Shown: positions 6,530-14,404, counted from the stretch's first letter. The stretch is 17,411 nucleotides of DNA from JACOYH01 sp964469735 (GCA_964469735.1 CAYXYS010000008.1:1-17411); one strand, 5' to 3'. Numbers and translations are program-made. The notes: a model not told the origin generated them from the letters alone.

Positions 6530-8070
6530 TGCTGTTTTCTTATTTTAGGAGTAGTCCAAAATCCCATATACTTTCCCATCAGCAATCTGGTTTGCGCTTC
6601 CAATGAAGGGAAGGAGGTAAAGAAAATCATTACCACCGGGAGTAAGAGCCATTCCAATATAAAAAAAAGATATTTTCTCTTTTTATACAAAGGAGGCTTG
6701 GGAGGCAGCATCATAATGGTGTAGTATGCCGAACCCAGCAGACCAAGCATGGCTATAGTCAACCCCCGGCTGGTAAAAATGGGCAGATTATAGGAAAGCA
6801 ATGACCGGGAAAACTCCTCTCCCCCGAGAACTAGGGGCAGCCAGCCCAACAAAAATATAATGATGGAGTTGGTCGCCCACGACCAGTGCCCCTCAATGAC
6901 TGAAAGAGCCATAAAAAATTCTTTTTTAAGGGGTATCTTTTTATTCTTCCTAAAGGCGAAAAGAAAGTAAGCAATGTCGGCCGCTCCGTAAGCCCACCTT
7001 CGCTGCTGCTTGTAGACGTTCTTCATCGTCTGAAAAAAACTCTTGGCCACGTTGGCGTCCATAGCAATGGGATAATTGAGGGGAACTACCCGGTAGTCGC
7101 CGTCGTATTCCAGGAAGCACTGCCAAAAAATTCGGGAGTCGTCGGAAACGGCGTTAACTTGGCGGAAGTCCACATCAACCAAGGCCTTAAAACTCATGGA
7201 GTGGGAAGAGAAGGTCAAAAGCTTTTCCGGCCTCTCTTGGCACATCATCTGCCAAAAAGTTGCCGAAAACGAAAACATCCTGGAAATGGGCGGGGCTTCC
7301 CAAATATTATTGGTAAAAAGAGGTATGGGCTGAAAACTGGCCCGGGTAGGATCTTTAACCGTCAGATAGCTGTAAGTCAAACAGCTAAAATATTTCGGAA
7401 AACAGCTGGTGTCGCCGTCCAAAGAAGAAATAATGATATTTTCGTATGGAATGTTTAAGGGATCGATTACCTCTTCTTTGGCCCTCTTCAACCCCCAAGT
7501 CTCGTTGGAACCCTTGCCAGCCAGCTCTCCCGGAATGTCGGAAGGATGGAAAGTGATAAAAAGCTTGAAGAATTTATCCTTGAATTCTTTTTCTATGGCT
7601 TTAGCCATCTCCCTGCCTTCTTCTCCCGCCTTTTCTTCGCAGCTTAAAACTACTATCATTTTTTCCTTAGGATAATCGTTTTTAAGAACCGATTCCAAGG
7701 AACTTCTGACTATTTCCAGGGGCTCTTTATATACCGGAAACACTACAACATGATAGATATCCTCCCATCGGGTTCCCGGCAAAGACTTTATTTTTTCCAT
7801 CCAGTCGATTTTTTTGTTTTTCCTCATTTGTTTATAGGAAGCTGAAAGATGGAAAGAAAAATAAATGGTCCTGAAAAGCCAATAGATGACAAAAGACATG
7901 ACGAATACGGCCATCCAAAGAGGTTTAAGCCAGGAAAGAATGACTATCAAAATCAAGGTAGTCCAGCTTAAAAGCCCGGGAAATATTTCCAGGGCCCGGT
8001 ATATCACCCTCTCTTTCTTGTTTTTCAAATCGGAGGCTCGGCCAACTTTTTGATAATAAGGAACGGTCAT
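6526..8070 (-). CDS. Membrane family 2 glycosyltransferase, cellulose-synthase-like
   Basis: Polytopic membrane glycosyltransferase of 514 aa. Two N-terminal membrane segments (about 33-70) precede a cytoplasmic GT-A domain. The motifs are VVVFPVYKEP (108-117), ELAGKGSNETWG (182-193), the DxD site D218/D220 in SSLDGDTS, an aspartate pair D310-D311 in AVSDDSRIFWQ where processive enzymes have TED, and QQRRW (355-359). Further membrane segments (about 400-485) follow. DxD plus Q-x-x-R-W is the signature of processive synthases such as cellulose or hyaluronan synthase, but the product here is unknown. It is coupled to the GT2 gene downstream. The ATG at 8070 lacks a Shine-Dalgarno sequence. Upstream, 8071-8206 is AT-rich with no gene, and then comes the RAYT insertion, which probably separates this gene from its former operon. 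Confidence 0.85.
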   Translation of the reverse strand: MTVPYYQKVGRASDLKNKKERVIYRALEIFPGLLSWTTLILIVILSWLKPLWMAVFVMSFVIYWLFRTIYFSFHLSASYKQMRKNKKIDWMEKIKSLPGTRWEDIYHVVVFPVYKEPLEIVRSSLESVLKNDYPKEKMIVVLSCEEKAGEEGREMAKAIEKEFKDKFFKLFITFHPSDIPGELAGKGSNETWGLKRAKEEVIDPLNIPYENIIISSLDGDTSCFPKYFSCLTYSYLTVKDPTRASFQPIPLFTNNIWEAPPISRMFSFSATFWQMMCQERPEKLLTFSSHSMSFKALVDVDFRQVNAVSDDSRIFWQCFLEYDGDYRVVPLNYPIAMDANVAKSFFQTMKNVYKQQRRWAYGAADIAYFLFAFRKNKKIPLKKEFFMALSVIEGHWSWATNSIIIFLLGWLPLVLGGEEFSRSLLSYNLPIFTSRGLTIAMLGLLGSAYYTIMMLPPKPPLYKKRKYLFFILEWLLLPVVMIFFTSFPSLEAQTRLLMGKYMGFWTTPKIRKQQ

Positions 8071-8206
8071 TATGTTTTTAGTTTCTGTTGTCTGCCCGCA
8101 TGGATTTAACTAATAAATCATTAATTTTAGATTTAATAAATTTTACTGCCTTACGAAGGTTATATTTTTTGGGATATGTAAAATTAAAATTTTCGCAGTC
8201 TCACAC

Positions 8207-8233
8207 AAAAACAGAGAACAGTTCTCTGTTTTT
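8207..8233. repeat. REP-like palindrome on the 3' side of the RAYT gene
   Basis: Perfect 13-bp arms AAAAACAGAGAAC and GTTCTCTGTTTTT surround one central base (8220). The core (8212-8228) is the same hairpin as at 8942-8958 with the central base complemented, so the two copies are in inverted orientation around the transposase gene. It overlaps the RAYT stop codon. With T-tracts on both strands it could also act as a bidirectional terminator. Confidence 0.7.
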
Positions 8234-8933
8234 ATTCTAAAACAACCTCGCCCAATGTTTTAATGTCGCCTTTATGTTTCACCCAACTTTCAACAAACTC
8301 TCTGCAGTTTATTTCTCCTCCAAGCATCTGAGTAAGAAATTCCCTTCTTGTCACCGAAGGAAAGTTTCTCTTACCAAGGTAATCAGCATAACTTGACCAT
8401 TTGTACTTTTCTAAAAATTTTATTATCTCCTCGACTTCTTTAATTCCCCTCTCTTTCCAGCCGGGTTCTTTTAAACTAATCGGATTCGTATGTATGTAAA
8501 CAAAAACGTTCTTAAATTGTTCTAGGGTTTGAATGGTTACTGCTCGAAATCGACCCTGAAATAGGTGTCCGGTTCGACTATATTTCTTATTAAAATAAGA
8601 TGCGTATCCGGCACCAAATTTCCTCATAAATTCGCTTGTTCCATTGTCCTTAATCTGCCGCAAAAGTAAATGGATATGATTTGGCATAAAACAGAAAGCT
8701 AGTATTTCTATAAATTTGTCCCTCTTATCAACAAAGAACTGTTCTTTGATAAGTTTTTCTTTCTGACGAGCTTTTCGGCGCTCTCTAATTATCACCGAAG
8801 ACATATTATTAAATTCGTAAATAGAAAAAATTCCTCGGTAAAAATCTGATTCATCTTTAAAAATTTCTTCTAATCCTCGAAGAACAATATGATAAATTCC
8901 TCCTTTAACTAATTCTGGGCGTTTAATTGGCAT
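8232..8933 (-). CDS. REP-associated tyrosine transposase (RAYT, IS200-like Y1 family)
   Basis: Single-strand DNA nuclease of the Y1/HUH superfamily, thought to process and spread REP palindromes. In 233 aa it shows the HUH motif H86-I-H88 in MPNHIHLLL, the tyrosine helix GYASYFNKKYSRTGHLFQGRF (about 109-129) with Y113 (or Y110) as the likely nucleophile, and YIHTNPI (146-152). An unusual basic insert (about 50-72) lies before the HUH strand. Palindromes with an identical core flank the gene on both sides, as expected for a RAYT with its substrate. The gene is visibly more AT-rich than its neighbours and interrupts a set of envelope genes, consistent with acquisition. No Shine-Dalgarno sequence is seen. 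Confidence 0.88.
   Translation of the reverse strand: MPIKRPELVKGGIYHIVLRGLEEIFKDESDFYRGIFSIYEFNNMSSVIIRERRKARQKEKLIKEQFFVDKRDKFIEILAFCFMPNHIHLLLRQIKDNGTSEFMRKFGAGYASYFNKKYSRTGHLFQGRFRAVTIQTLEQFKNVFVYIHTNPISLKEPGWKERGIKEVEEIIKFLEKYKWSSYADYLGKRNFPSVTRREFLTQMLGGEINCREFVESWVKHKGDIKTLGEVVLE
8724..8753. repeat. Degenerate REP-like palindrome inside the RAYT gene
   Basis: CAAAGAACTGTTCTTTG with outer CTTATC/GATAAG arms (one 3-nt asymmetry) shares the central AGAACTGTTCT with both flanking palindromes. It encodes LIKEQFFVDK (residues 61-70), in an insert that typical short RAYTs lack. Confidence 0.5.
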
Positions 8934-8938
8934 TAAAC

Positions 8939-9949
8939 TTACAGAGAACTGTTCTCTGAAAATAATTTTTTAGCTTCGTTCCAAATTTCAGGACTGTCTT
9001 GTTTCTCCTTCATCCAAAACCACCACTCTGCCCCCCATAAATAAAACTCGCTTATCCCGGTATTCCTGGCAAATTCGATATTATAATTAAACTGCTCCAA
9101 ATTCATGGTTTTTTCCTGTTCTTCCAAGGAAGAGTCATAGAGAAGTTTTTCTCCCCATGGTTCAGCCTGCAATTCCACGCAAATAACGTCTTTTCCGAAA
9201 ATCTTTCTGACTATTTCAGCTTTCCTGTGGTAAAAAACGGAAGGAAAAGGATAAGTTAAATGCCTTCCTATCTGATGAACCCAAACTTTTTTGTACATAG
9301 TAACTCCCACCACGTCTCCGTACCTGGCCGCCATTATCCATAAAGGAAACTCTCCGCTTTCGGTAATAACTACGGGCCTGTTTTTTGAATCAAGGGATTT
9401 AACAAGCTCCACTTCCTTTTCCAAAAAATCTTTATCTACCCAAGGGCAAACGCCAAAAGGAAAAAATGGTTCATTTTCCACCTGCCAGCCCCAAATAGCA
9501 TCAGAGCCATCGTACCTAACGACTATTTCCTTGAGCAGACCCAAAATGGCCTCTTGCTGCTTTTCTTTGGATAAACCGTCTGCCCAATCGGGAATATGAC
9601 ATTCCGGCCAGCGAGGGGTCTTCATGCCTATGGCTAAAAGAATCTTGGCGTTTCTTTCGGAAGCCCTGGCCATCTGCCAATCAAGGTCTTCAAAATCATA
9701 CTCCCCGCCCCTTTTTTCTATATAATCCCAATAGCTGGCCACTTTCATTCTTCTTACTCCTAAATCGTCAAGAAGGGCCAAATAGCTTTCCTGCCAGTCC
9801 AAACCCAGAAGCTGGGCGTGTTTTTGGGAAAAAACTACTCCCCAGCTGATGTTTTCGGCAGGTTTTGCCTTGCCCAAAAAAAGATAGGAAGCAATAATCA
9901 GAATCAGTACCGCTGTTGAAATTAATACCCACATTATTATTTTCTTCAT
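8939..9949 (-). CDS. Membrane-anchored clan GH-A glycoside hydrolase-like protein
   Basis: Predicted (beta/alpha)8-barrel glycosidase, 336 aa, with an N-terminal signal anchor (about residues 5-25) that places the enzyme outside the membrane. Clan GH-A hallmarks are WGWQVENEPFFPFG (153-166), whose E160 in N-E-P fits the acid/base, and VICVELQAEPWG (255-266), whose E259 fits the nucleophile. WGAEWWFWM (305-313) resembles strand 8 of the barrel. It could fall in or near GH5, GH42 or an unclassified group; the substrate is not deducible. The gene overlaps the upstream EamA gene by 4 nt. The last six residues are coded by a REP-like palindrome, so the original C-terminus was probably altered by the RAYT insertion. 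Confidence 0.78.
   Translation of the reverse strand: MKKIIMWVLISTAVLILIIASYLFLGKAKPAENISWGVVFSQKHAQLLGLDWQESYLALLDDLGVRRMKVASYWDYIEKRGGEYDFEDLDWQMARASERNAKILLAIGMKTPRWPECHIPDWADGLSKEKQQEAILGLLKEIVVRYDGSDAIWGWQVENEPFFPFGVCPWVDKDFLEKEVELVKSLDSKNRPVVITESGEFPLWIMAARYGDVVGVTMYKKVWVHQIGRHLTYPFPSVFYHRKAEIVRKIFGKDVICVELQAEPWGEKLLYDSSLEEQEKTMNLEQFNYNIEFARNTGISEFYLWGAEWWFWMKEKQDSPEIWNEAKKLFSENSSL
8942..8958. repeat. REP-like palindrome on the 5' side of the RAYT gene
   Basis: CAGAGAAC (8942-8949), central T (8950), GTTCTCTG (8951-8958). It is the inverted partner of the 8212-8228 core. It is translated as the last residues of the glycoside hydrolase (SENSSL), and the leftmost base of that gene's stop codon (8939-8941) touches it. 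Confidence 0.7.
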
Positions 9950-10851
9950 AAAGACAGTAAGACCAAGCCGGCTCCCATGAGCAATATGGCCGATATTTTT
10001 TGTAAAAGCACTTTACGGGAGACTTCCTCTTTAAGTATTTGAGGAAACTTCACCGATATGACGGCGGCGAAGAATAAGAGAAAGAAATATTTGGTTCCTT
10101 CCAATGCGTTAATTATGCCGAGATAAGCGAGGGGAGCCAAAGCTATGGCCCAGTTTTGAAGCACCAATGCCGCAGATCCCAGCAGCTGATTGGGAATAAG
10201 TATGAGCCAAGTTTTTTCTTTGGCTATTTTCGCCCCACCCAAAATATCATTTCTGACGTCTTTTGAAAAGAGGAAAAACAAAGCGGCTAAAAAGGCGCCC
10301 ACCCGACTCCAAATTATCCCGCTGATAAATGGATGTGAAATATAGACGAATTTTATGGCAATGAAAAAGACAGCGAAGAAAAAGGCTGAGACAATGGCGG
10401 TTTTCAAACTGTTTTTCGACAACAAGTTTTTTCCTTGATAGGTAATCAGTATGGTGCCGGCTACCAGCAAAAGAAAAGCGGCTATCTCCTTAAATCCCAG
10501 CATCCTTTCCGCTTCTCCGAAAAGAAAAGTGAAAGCAAAAGTGAAAATCGGAAGAAGAGCGCCAACTGCCGGAACAATTCTTGAAGCCTCAAAATTCTTA
10601 AGACCAGAAAAGAGAAACCAAATAGCCAGAATATGGCTGGCACCAGCCAGCATTGCCAACAAAAAAACGGAAAAGCTTGGAATTTCCGCCAATCCGAAGG
10701 GAGCGGCTGCCAAAACAACTATTCCCAAAAAACCAACGTAAAAAGCGTAAACCTTGGGATCGGGTATCCTGCTCCCTAAAAGATGCTTGTCTATTATGTT
10801 AACCAGGGCTAAAAGAAAATAGCCCGATAAGGCGACAATCAGCCACAGCAT
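9946..10851 (-). CDS. EamA/DMT-family membrane transporter
   Basis: Polytopic membrane protein of 301 aa with about ten hydrophobic segments in two EamA-like halves (about 1-140 and 150-300), each ending in hydrophobic helices such as FLLLVAGTILITY (126-138) and AILLMGAGLVLLSL at the C-terminus. DMT proteins export or exchange small metabolites; some move lipid-linked sugars such as undecaprenyl-phosphate aminoarabinose. Here it is coupled on both sides, with a 13-nt overlap with the GT-B gene upstream and a 4-nt overlap with the glycosidase downstream. A role in moving a glycan-related substrate is therefore reasonable, but it is inference. There is no Shine-Dalgarno sequence; translation probably depends on coupling. 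Confidence 0.85.
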   Translation of the reverse strand: MLWLIVALSGYFLLALVNIIDKHLLGSRIPDPKVYAFYVGFLGIVVLAAAPFGLAEIPSFSVFLLAMLAGASHILAIWFLFSGLKNFEASRIVPAVGALLPIFTFAFTFLFGEAERMLGFKEIAAFLLLVAGTILITYQGKNLLSKNSLKTAIVSAFFFAVFFIAIKFVYISHPFISGIIWSRVGAFLAALFFLFSKDVRNDILGGAKIAKEKTWLILIPNQLLGSAALVLQNWAIALAPLAYLGIINALEGTKYFFLLFFAAVISVKFPQILKEEVSRKVLLQKISAILLMGAGLVLLSL

Positions 10852-12122
10852 AGTTTTTCTATAATAAAGGTTCCCAATTGCCGGCCTTCCATATAAGCTT
10901 CCATGGCAGCTTCGGCAAAATATCCTTTATCCAGCCAGTCGAAAAGCCACTCTTTGGTATGGTCCGGCTTTCCCTGAGCCAATCCGAATCCCGACTTTAA
11001 AAGCCATCTTTGGTTGAACCTCTCCTGAGAACCAATAGGAGGCGCTACCAAAATTGGCAAGCCGAGAGCGGAATAAAATGACAACTCCGAGGGCTTAGTC
11101 CAGAGAATATCGGTTTTTCTCAAAGCTTCGTTGAATTTGCTAAAGTAGGAATTAATGTCTTCGGCGAAAATAACCTCGACTTTTCCCGGGTCATCCAAGT
11201 TTTCAAGAAAATAATCTCTGACTTCTTTTCTGATGCCAGCTACTAAGATAATTTTTACCTCCCCGCTTTTAAGCTTTTCGGTTAAATTCCTCACTATTTC
11301 CACTCCCAGCTCCTTTTGCGCTCCAGCTCCTCCCACGGCGAACATAACAGTCAGGGGACGAGAAGGCGAGGGAAGCTCTCCCAGCTCTCTTTCAACCATC
11401 GCTCCGTAAGTTCTGTAATATCTTTTTTGGGGGTCAAGATTGGCCAGTCTCTGCCTAAGGTCGCTCTTTAAAACAGCCATATCTTCTCTTCCTATGTTTT
11501 CCTTCGGCAAGGGGAATCCCGTTAAAAATATATTATCTGGATTTACGCCGTAAAGCTGAAGGCGCTCGGCGGTTCTTGAATTGGGAACAAAATATTTAAT
11601 CCTGCTTTTTTTCGGATTAAATGCCGCCCAGCTCCGGGAAATATCGGCGTCGGGAATGACGCAGTAAATCTCTTCCGGATAATCATAGAACTCGGCCATG
11701 AAAGCCGGCGTAAAAAAGGTGGTGATCAGCGGAAGCGGTTTTTCTTTCAGCTTTTCCATTAAATCCTTTCCCCAGCCTTTTTTAATAAAATTGTAATTCT
11801 GCTTCAGCTGGAAAGTCGGCTTGGATAAATCTTTTGCCGGATAAAAAGAAAGGATTCTCTGGGACCTGTCGAAAATAGCGAAAGCCAATTTGCCTATCAC
11901 GGGCACTCTCCTGAAAGTAGAGATGAAATCGTAGAACCTCTTGCTTGCCTCCCATATCCTCCTGTCTTTTTGGGGAATACCCTCGTAGCTGTTGGCATTA
12001 ATCACCTTGCCCTGCGGGGCAAGATGCCTAAGAGGATAAGCGCTCCTCTGGTGCCCGTATCCCATGTCTACGGCCACTACCCAAGCCTCTTTTTTTGTCT
12101 TTTTGTTTTCTAATTTGGGCAT
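10839..12122 (-). CDS. GT-B fold glycosyltransferase, MurG/MGDG-synthase-like (GT28 type)
   Basis: The 427-aa protein resembles GT28-type enzymes that glycosylate lipids. The N-terminal domain starts with VVAVDMGYGHQRSA (15-28), comparable to the glycine-rich GGGHxxSA loop of MGDG synthase and MurG. VIPDAD (155-160) and FVPNSRTAERL (178-188) follow, as in the MGDG-synthase N-domain. The C-terminal domain has FAVGGAGAQKELG (261-273) and a donor-binding stretch TKPSELSFYSALGLPILVAPP (342-362) ending in IGSQERFNQRWL (363-374). The glycine-rich loop DMGYGHQ is atypical, so the exact donor and lipid acceptor are uncertain. It lies 38 nt after comEC and overlaps EamA by 13 nt, probably heading the glycan gene set. 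A TTAAAAT box lies about 13 nt before the ATG. Confidence 0.72.
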   Translation of the reverse strand: MPKLENKKTKKEAWVVAVDMGYGHQRSAYPLRHLAPQGKVINANSYEGIPQKDRRIWEASKRFYDFISTFRRVPVIGKLAFAIFDRSQRILSFYPAKDLSKPTFQLKQNYNFIKKGWGKDLMEKLKEKPLPLITTFFTPAFMAEFYDYPEEIYCVIPDADISRSWAAFNPKKSRIKYFVPNSRTAERLQLYGVNPDNIFLTGFPLPKENIGREDMAVLKSDLRQRLANLDPQKRYYRTYGAMVERELGELPSPSRPLTVMFAVGGAGAQKELGVEIVRNLTEKLKSGEVKIILVAGIRKEVRDYFLENLDDPGKVEVIFAEDINSYFSKFNEALRKTDILWTKPSELSFYSALGLPILVAPPIGSQERFNQRWLLKSGFGLAQGKPDHTKEWLFDWLDKGYFAEAAMEAYMEGRQLGTFIIEKLCCG

Positions 12123-12134
12123 TTCTCTAACTGT

Positions 12135-12140
12135 ATTTTA
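12135..12140 (-). promoter_or_regulatory. Possible -10 box before the GT-B gene
   Basis: TAAAAT within TGTGTTAAAATACAG on the minus strand, in the 38-nt gap after comEC. A similar box is seen before iscS. No good -35 is found at the right spacing, so this is a weak call. Confidence 0.25.
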
Positions 12141-12160
12141 ACACAGAAAAAGATCGGTTC

Positions 12161-13552
12161 CTAAAAAACTATTGAGCCTCCCGGCAAGCCGGAAAACCAT
12201 TCGGCAATTTTAAAAACGTAAGTCAGAAGCAGCCAAGCCGGCCAGGAAAGCACCCATCCCAAAGGCTGCCATAAGATACCGGCCAAAGAAAAAATAAATC
12301 CCGAACCGAGAATAAAAGGCAAAACCGGCAAGACTAAAATATTACAAAGAGGGGCTATTAAAGAAAGCCGGCCGAAACTGGAAACTAATACCGGAAGGGT
12401 AAAAGCCTGCGCTGCTAAAGTCATCGCCAAAATGCTTCTTAGATTGACGAACTTTTGGTCGGGAACCTTCCTGAGCCATTGTTTAAGGCGCGGCGAGAGA
12501 AAAATTATCCCGGTTACCGCCAAAAAGGAAAGCTGAAAACCGACGTCGTATTCCAACAATAAAGGGTTAATGGCAAGCATAATTACCGCAGCAAAAACAA
12601 TCAGCCTGAAAGCCGAAGCTCCCCTGCCAATCTTTTGAGCCCAAAGAAGGCTCCCGGCCATTATTGCCGCCCTTATTGCCGAAGAGGGCAAGCCGACCAT
12701 AACCACGAAAAGAAATAAGAAGGACAATGCAATATAGAAAGCCTGACCCCTCCACAGCCCCATCCCTAATAAAAACTGCATTAAAATCAGGGAAATAATC
12801 GTAACGTGCATTCCCGAAATGGCGGTAATGTGCCTAAGGCCGACGATATTGAGCTTTTCTTTCAGCTCCTCCGGCATTCTGCTTTTGTCTCCTAAAATCA
12901 TCGCTCCCAGTATAGAGCTTTGAGGAGGAGAAAGATTCTCGTAAATAACATTCCTTATCTTATCCTTGAACTGTAAAATCTTACTATAGATGATGAAGGC
13001 TAAGCCTCCTTCATTTTTCCCGATGTATTCAATTTTGGGATAATACATCACCGAATAAATGCCGTCCTTGGCTAAGTAGCTCCTGTAATCAAAATCATCA
13101 AAAACAACCGGTATTTCCAATCGCCCTGAAATTTTTAGTTCGTCTCCGTACTTGTATTCCGGATACTTGCCGATTGTCGCTAAAATTTTGCCGGAAATCA
13201 TTTGGAGCCTGTTTGGATTTAAAGAATCCGTTTCCACTAATATAAGCTTGGTGTTGTTGTCGCGAACATCGGGTTCTGCCGCCACAATTCCAGAAAATAC
13301 GACGTCTCCTTCTTTGGGCCAGTTAATGCCGTTAATCGCCGTTTGGTGCCGCCAAACGCCCAAAATTAAAAACATGAAACATAGGCCGAAAACTATAAAT
13401 TTCTTTTTTTCCCAAAATACCGAAATTAAAAATATTCCCAAAATTAACCCCGCACCTATTAGTAAGTGCGGGGCAAGAATCCCCAATGAATTCAAAAATA
13501 TCCCTAGAAGAAAAGAAGCGCAGAAATATAAAAATGCGCGCGAAACCGCCAT
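12161..13552 (-). CDS. comEC: ComEC/Rec2 competence channel protein without metallo-beta-lactamase domain
   Basis: Inner-membrane channel for single-stranded DNA during natural transformation. The 463-aa protein has an N-terminal membrane part and soluble OB-like DUF4131 region (about 1-175), then the Competence domain with LRHITAISGMHV (239-250), PSSAIRAAIMAG (289-300), DVGFQLSFLAVTGI (336-349) and PLCNILVLPV (401-410). It stops right after the Competence domain at SGLPGGSIVF with TAG, so the C-terminal metallo-beta-lactamase-like nuclease domain of full ComEC (700-800 aa in Bacillus) is absent. The downstream DNA does not encode it in any frame. Such short ComEC proteins are common in Patescibacteria. 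Its ATG overlaps the stop of the small membrane gene by 1 nt (TAATG). Confidence 0.9.
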   Translation of the reverse strand: MAVSRAFLYFCASFLLGIFLNSLGILAPHLLIGAGLILGIFLISVFWEKKKFIVFGLCFMFLILGVWRHQTAINGINWPKEGDVVFSGIVAAEPDVRDNNTKLILVETDSLNPNRLQMISGKILATIGKYPEYKYGDELKISGRLEIPVVFDDFDYRSYLAKDGIYSVMYYPKIEYIGKNEGGLAFIIYSKILQFKDKIRNVIYENLSPPQSSILGAMILGDKSRMPEELKEKLNIVGLRHITAISGMHVTIISLILMQFLLGMGLWRGQAFYIALSFLFLFVVMVGLPSSAIRAAIMAGSLLWAQKIGRGASAFRLIVFAAVIMLAINPLLLEYDVGFQLSFLAVTGIIFLSPRLKQWLRKVPDQKFVNLRSILAMTLAAQAFTLPVLVSSFGRLSLIAPLCNILVLPVLPFILGSGFIFSLAGILWQPLGWVLSWPAWLLLTYVFKIAEWFSGLPGGSIVF

Positions 13553-13827
13553 TAAAAAGTAAGAAGGCTAATGAGGCCTTTTATCCCCAAGAACGCTGCC
13601 AGCGCCAAGGGAACGAAAGAGGGCAGAAATAAAACCAAGCCGAATGCCAGCAGCACTCCGGCAGCCAGGTCTATCCAGCTAAAAACATTCATTAAAAAAA
13701 GAACGCCCTTGAGCATCAAAATAACGCCTACGGTTATCATAAGGCCGCGGGGAACGTCCATTTCGTAAAAACTGGCCGTAAAAAGAAGGCCAGCAAATAT
13801 ATCCACAAAACCGAGTATTCTTGCCAT
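13552..13827 (-). CDS. Small membrane protein of unknown function
   Basis: I do not recognise a named family. From the ATG at 13827 it has 91 aa with about four hydrophobic segments (roughly residues 5-18, 27-45, 48-65 and 68-88). An in-frame TTG at 13878 would add 17 mostly polar residues; neither start has a Shine-Dalgarno sequence, and I prefer ATG. It overlaps comEC by one base, so the two are almost certainly cotranslated, which hints at a link with DNA uptake or simply with the membrane. A TAAAAT-type box at the cobO stop (13910-13915) could be its promoter, but this is weak. Confidence 0.7.
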   Translation of the reverse strand: MARILGFVDIFAGLLFTASFYEMDVPRGLMITVGVILMLKGVLFLMNVFSWIDLAAGVLLAFGLVLFLPSFVPLALAAFLGIKGLISLLTF

Positions 13828-13912
13828 TTTATTTAATAAAATTCGGTTTATCCCGTCATGGAAATTATTTAAAACCAAGAATTTTGAAAAAAGGGAGGCG
13901 TGTGATTGTATT

Positions 13913-14404
13913 TTAGTACTCTATGCCTTTTCTGGCTTTAATTCCTTTTTTAAAATAGTGCTTTACTTCTTTAAGCTCCGTAACCAAATCGGCTTTCTTG
14001 AGAATGGCAGCGGGAGCATTCCTTCCGGTTAAAATCAAATCCTTGTTTTTGCCATATTTTTCCAATACCGGCATTATTTCGCTAATTTTCACTATTTTTT
14101 TATCTAAAGCAACGTTGATTTCGTCTAAAATAACCATTTGGAAACCGCCTATCTCCTTTCTCAAAAAATCCAAGCCTTTTTTAGCCAGAACCCAATCTTT
14201 TTCTCCATAGGGAGCAAACCCTTTCCTGCCGAAAGCCTTTGTTTTGAAATTTTTTATTTTAGCTATGATTTTGTTTTCCGAAGAAGTGCCGTCTTTTAGG
14301 AACTGAATCATTAAAACAGCTTTGCCGGATCCAGCGGCTCTAATGCCCATGCCTACAGCTGAGGTGGTTTTCCCTTTTCCCTTGCCCGTTAAAACGAAAA
14401 TCAT
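13913..14404 (-). CDS. cobO: Corrinoid adenosyltransferase, CobO/BtuR family
   Basis: Adds the 5'-deoxyadenosyl group of ATP to reduced cobalamin or cobyrinate diamide, giving adenosylcobalamin. The 163-aa protein shows the family's P-loop GKGKGKTTS (7-15), MIQFLKDG (32-39), VILDEINVAL (91-100), LTGRNAP (125-131) and the C-terminal signature EVKHYFKKGIKARKGIEY (146-163). It is slightly shorter at the N-terminus than enterobacterial BtuR but appears complete. No other corrin synthesis gene is present, so it probably processes scavenged corrinoid. It lies just downstream of an adenosylcobalamin-dependent ribonucleotide reductase, whose cofactor it would make. The name cobA/btuR is equivalent. 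Confidence 0.9.
   Translation of the reverse strand: MIFVLTGKGKGKTTSAVGMGIRAAGSGKAVLMIQFLKDGTSSENKIIAKIKNFKTKAFGRKGFAPYGEKDWVLAKKGLDFLRKEIGGFQMVILDEINVALDKKIVKISEIMPVLEKYGKNKDLILTGRNAPAAILKKADLVTELKEVKHYFKKGIKARKGIEY

Larger units (their letters stand above)
8207..8958 (-). mobile_element. RAYT-REP unit inserted in the glycan gene set
   Basis: The unit is transposase gene plus two inverted copies of the palindrome CAGAGAAC-N-GTTCTCTG, about 750 bp from 8207 to 8958. It begins inside the last codons of the glycoside hydrolase gene and ends before the AT-rich leader of the membrane GT2. No target-site duplication is evident, as expected for Y1 enzymes. Confidence 0.6.

Noticed and set aside
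8190..8201. Link between TTTTCGCAGTCT next to the RAYT and the element B palindrome edge (TTTTCGCGCAGTCT)
   Set aside because: The shared stretch is short and interrupted by a 2-nt difference; it is too weak to claim homology between the REP-like and MITE-like families.
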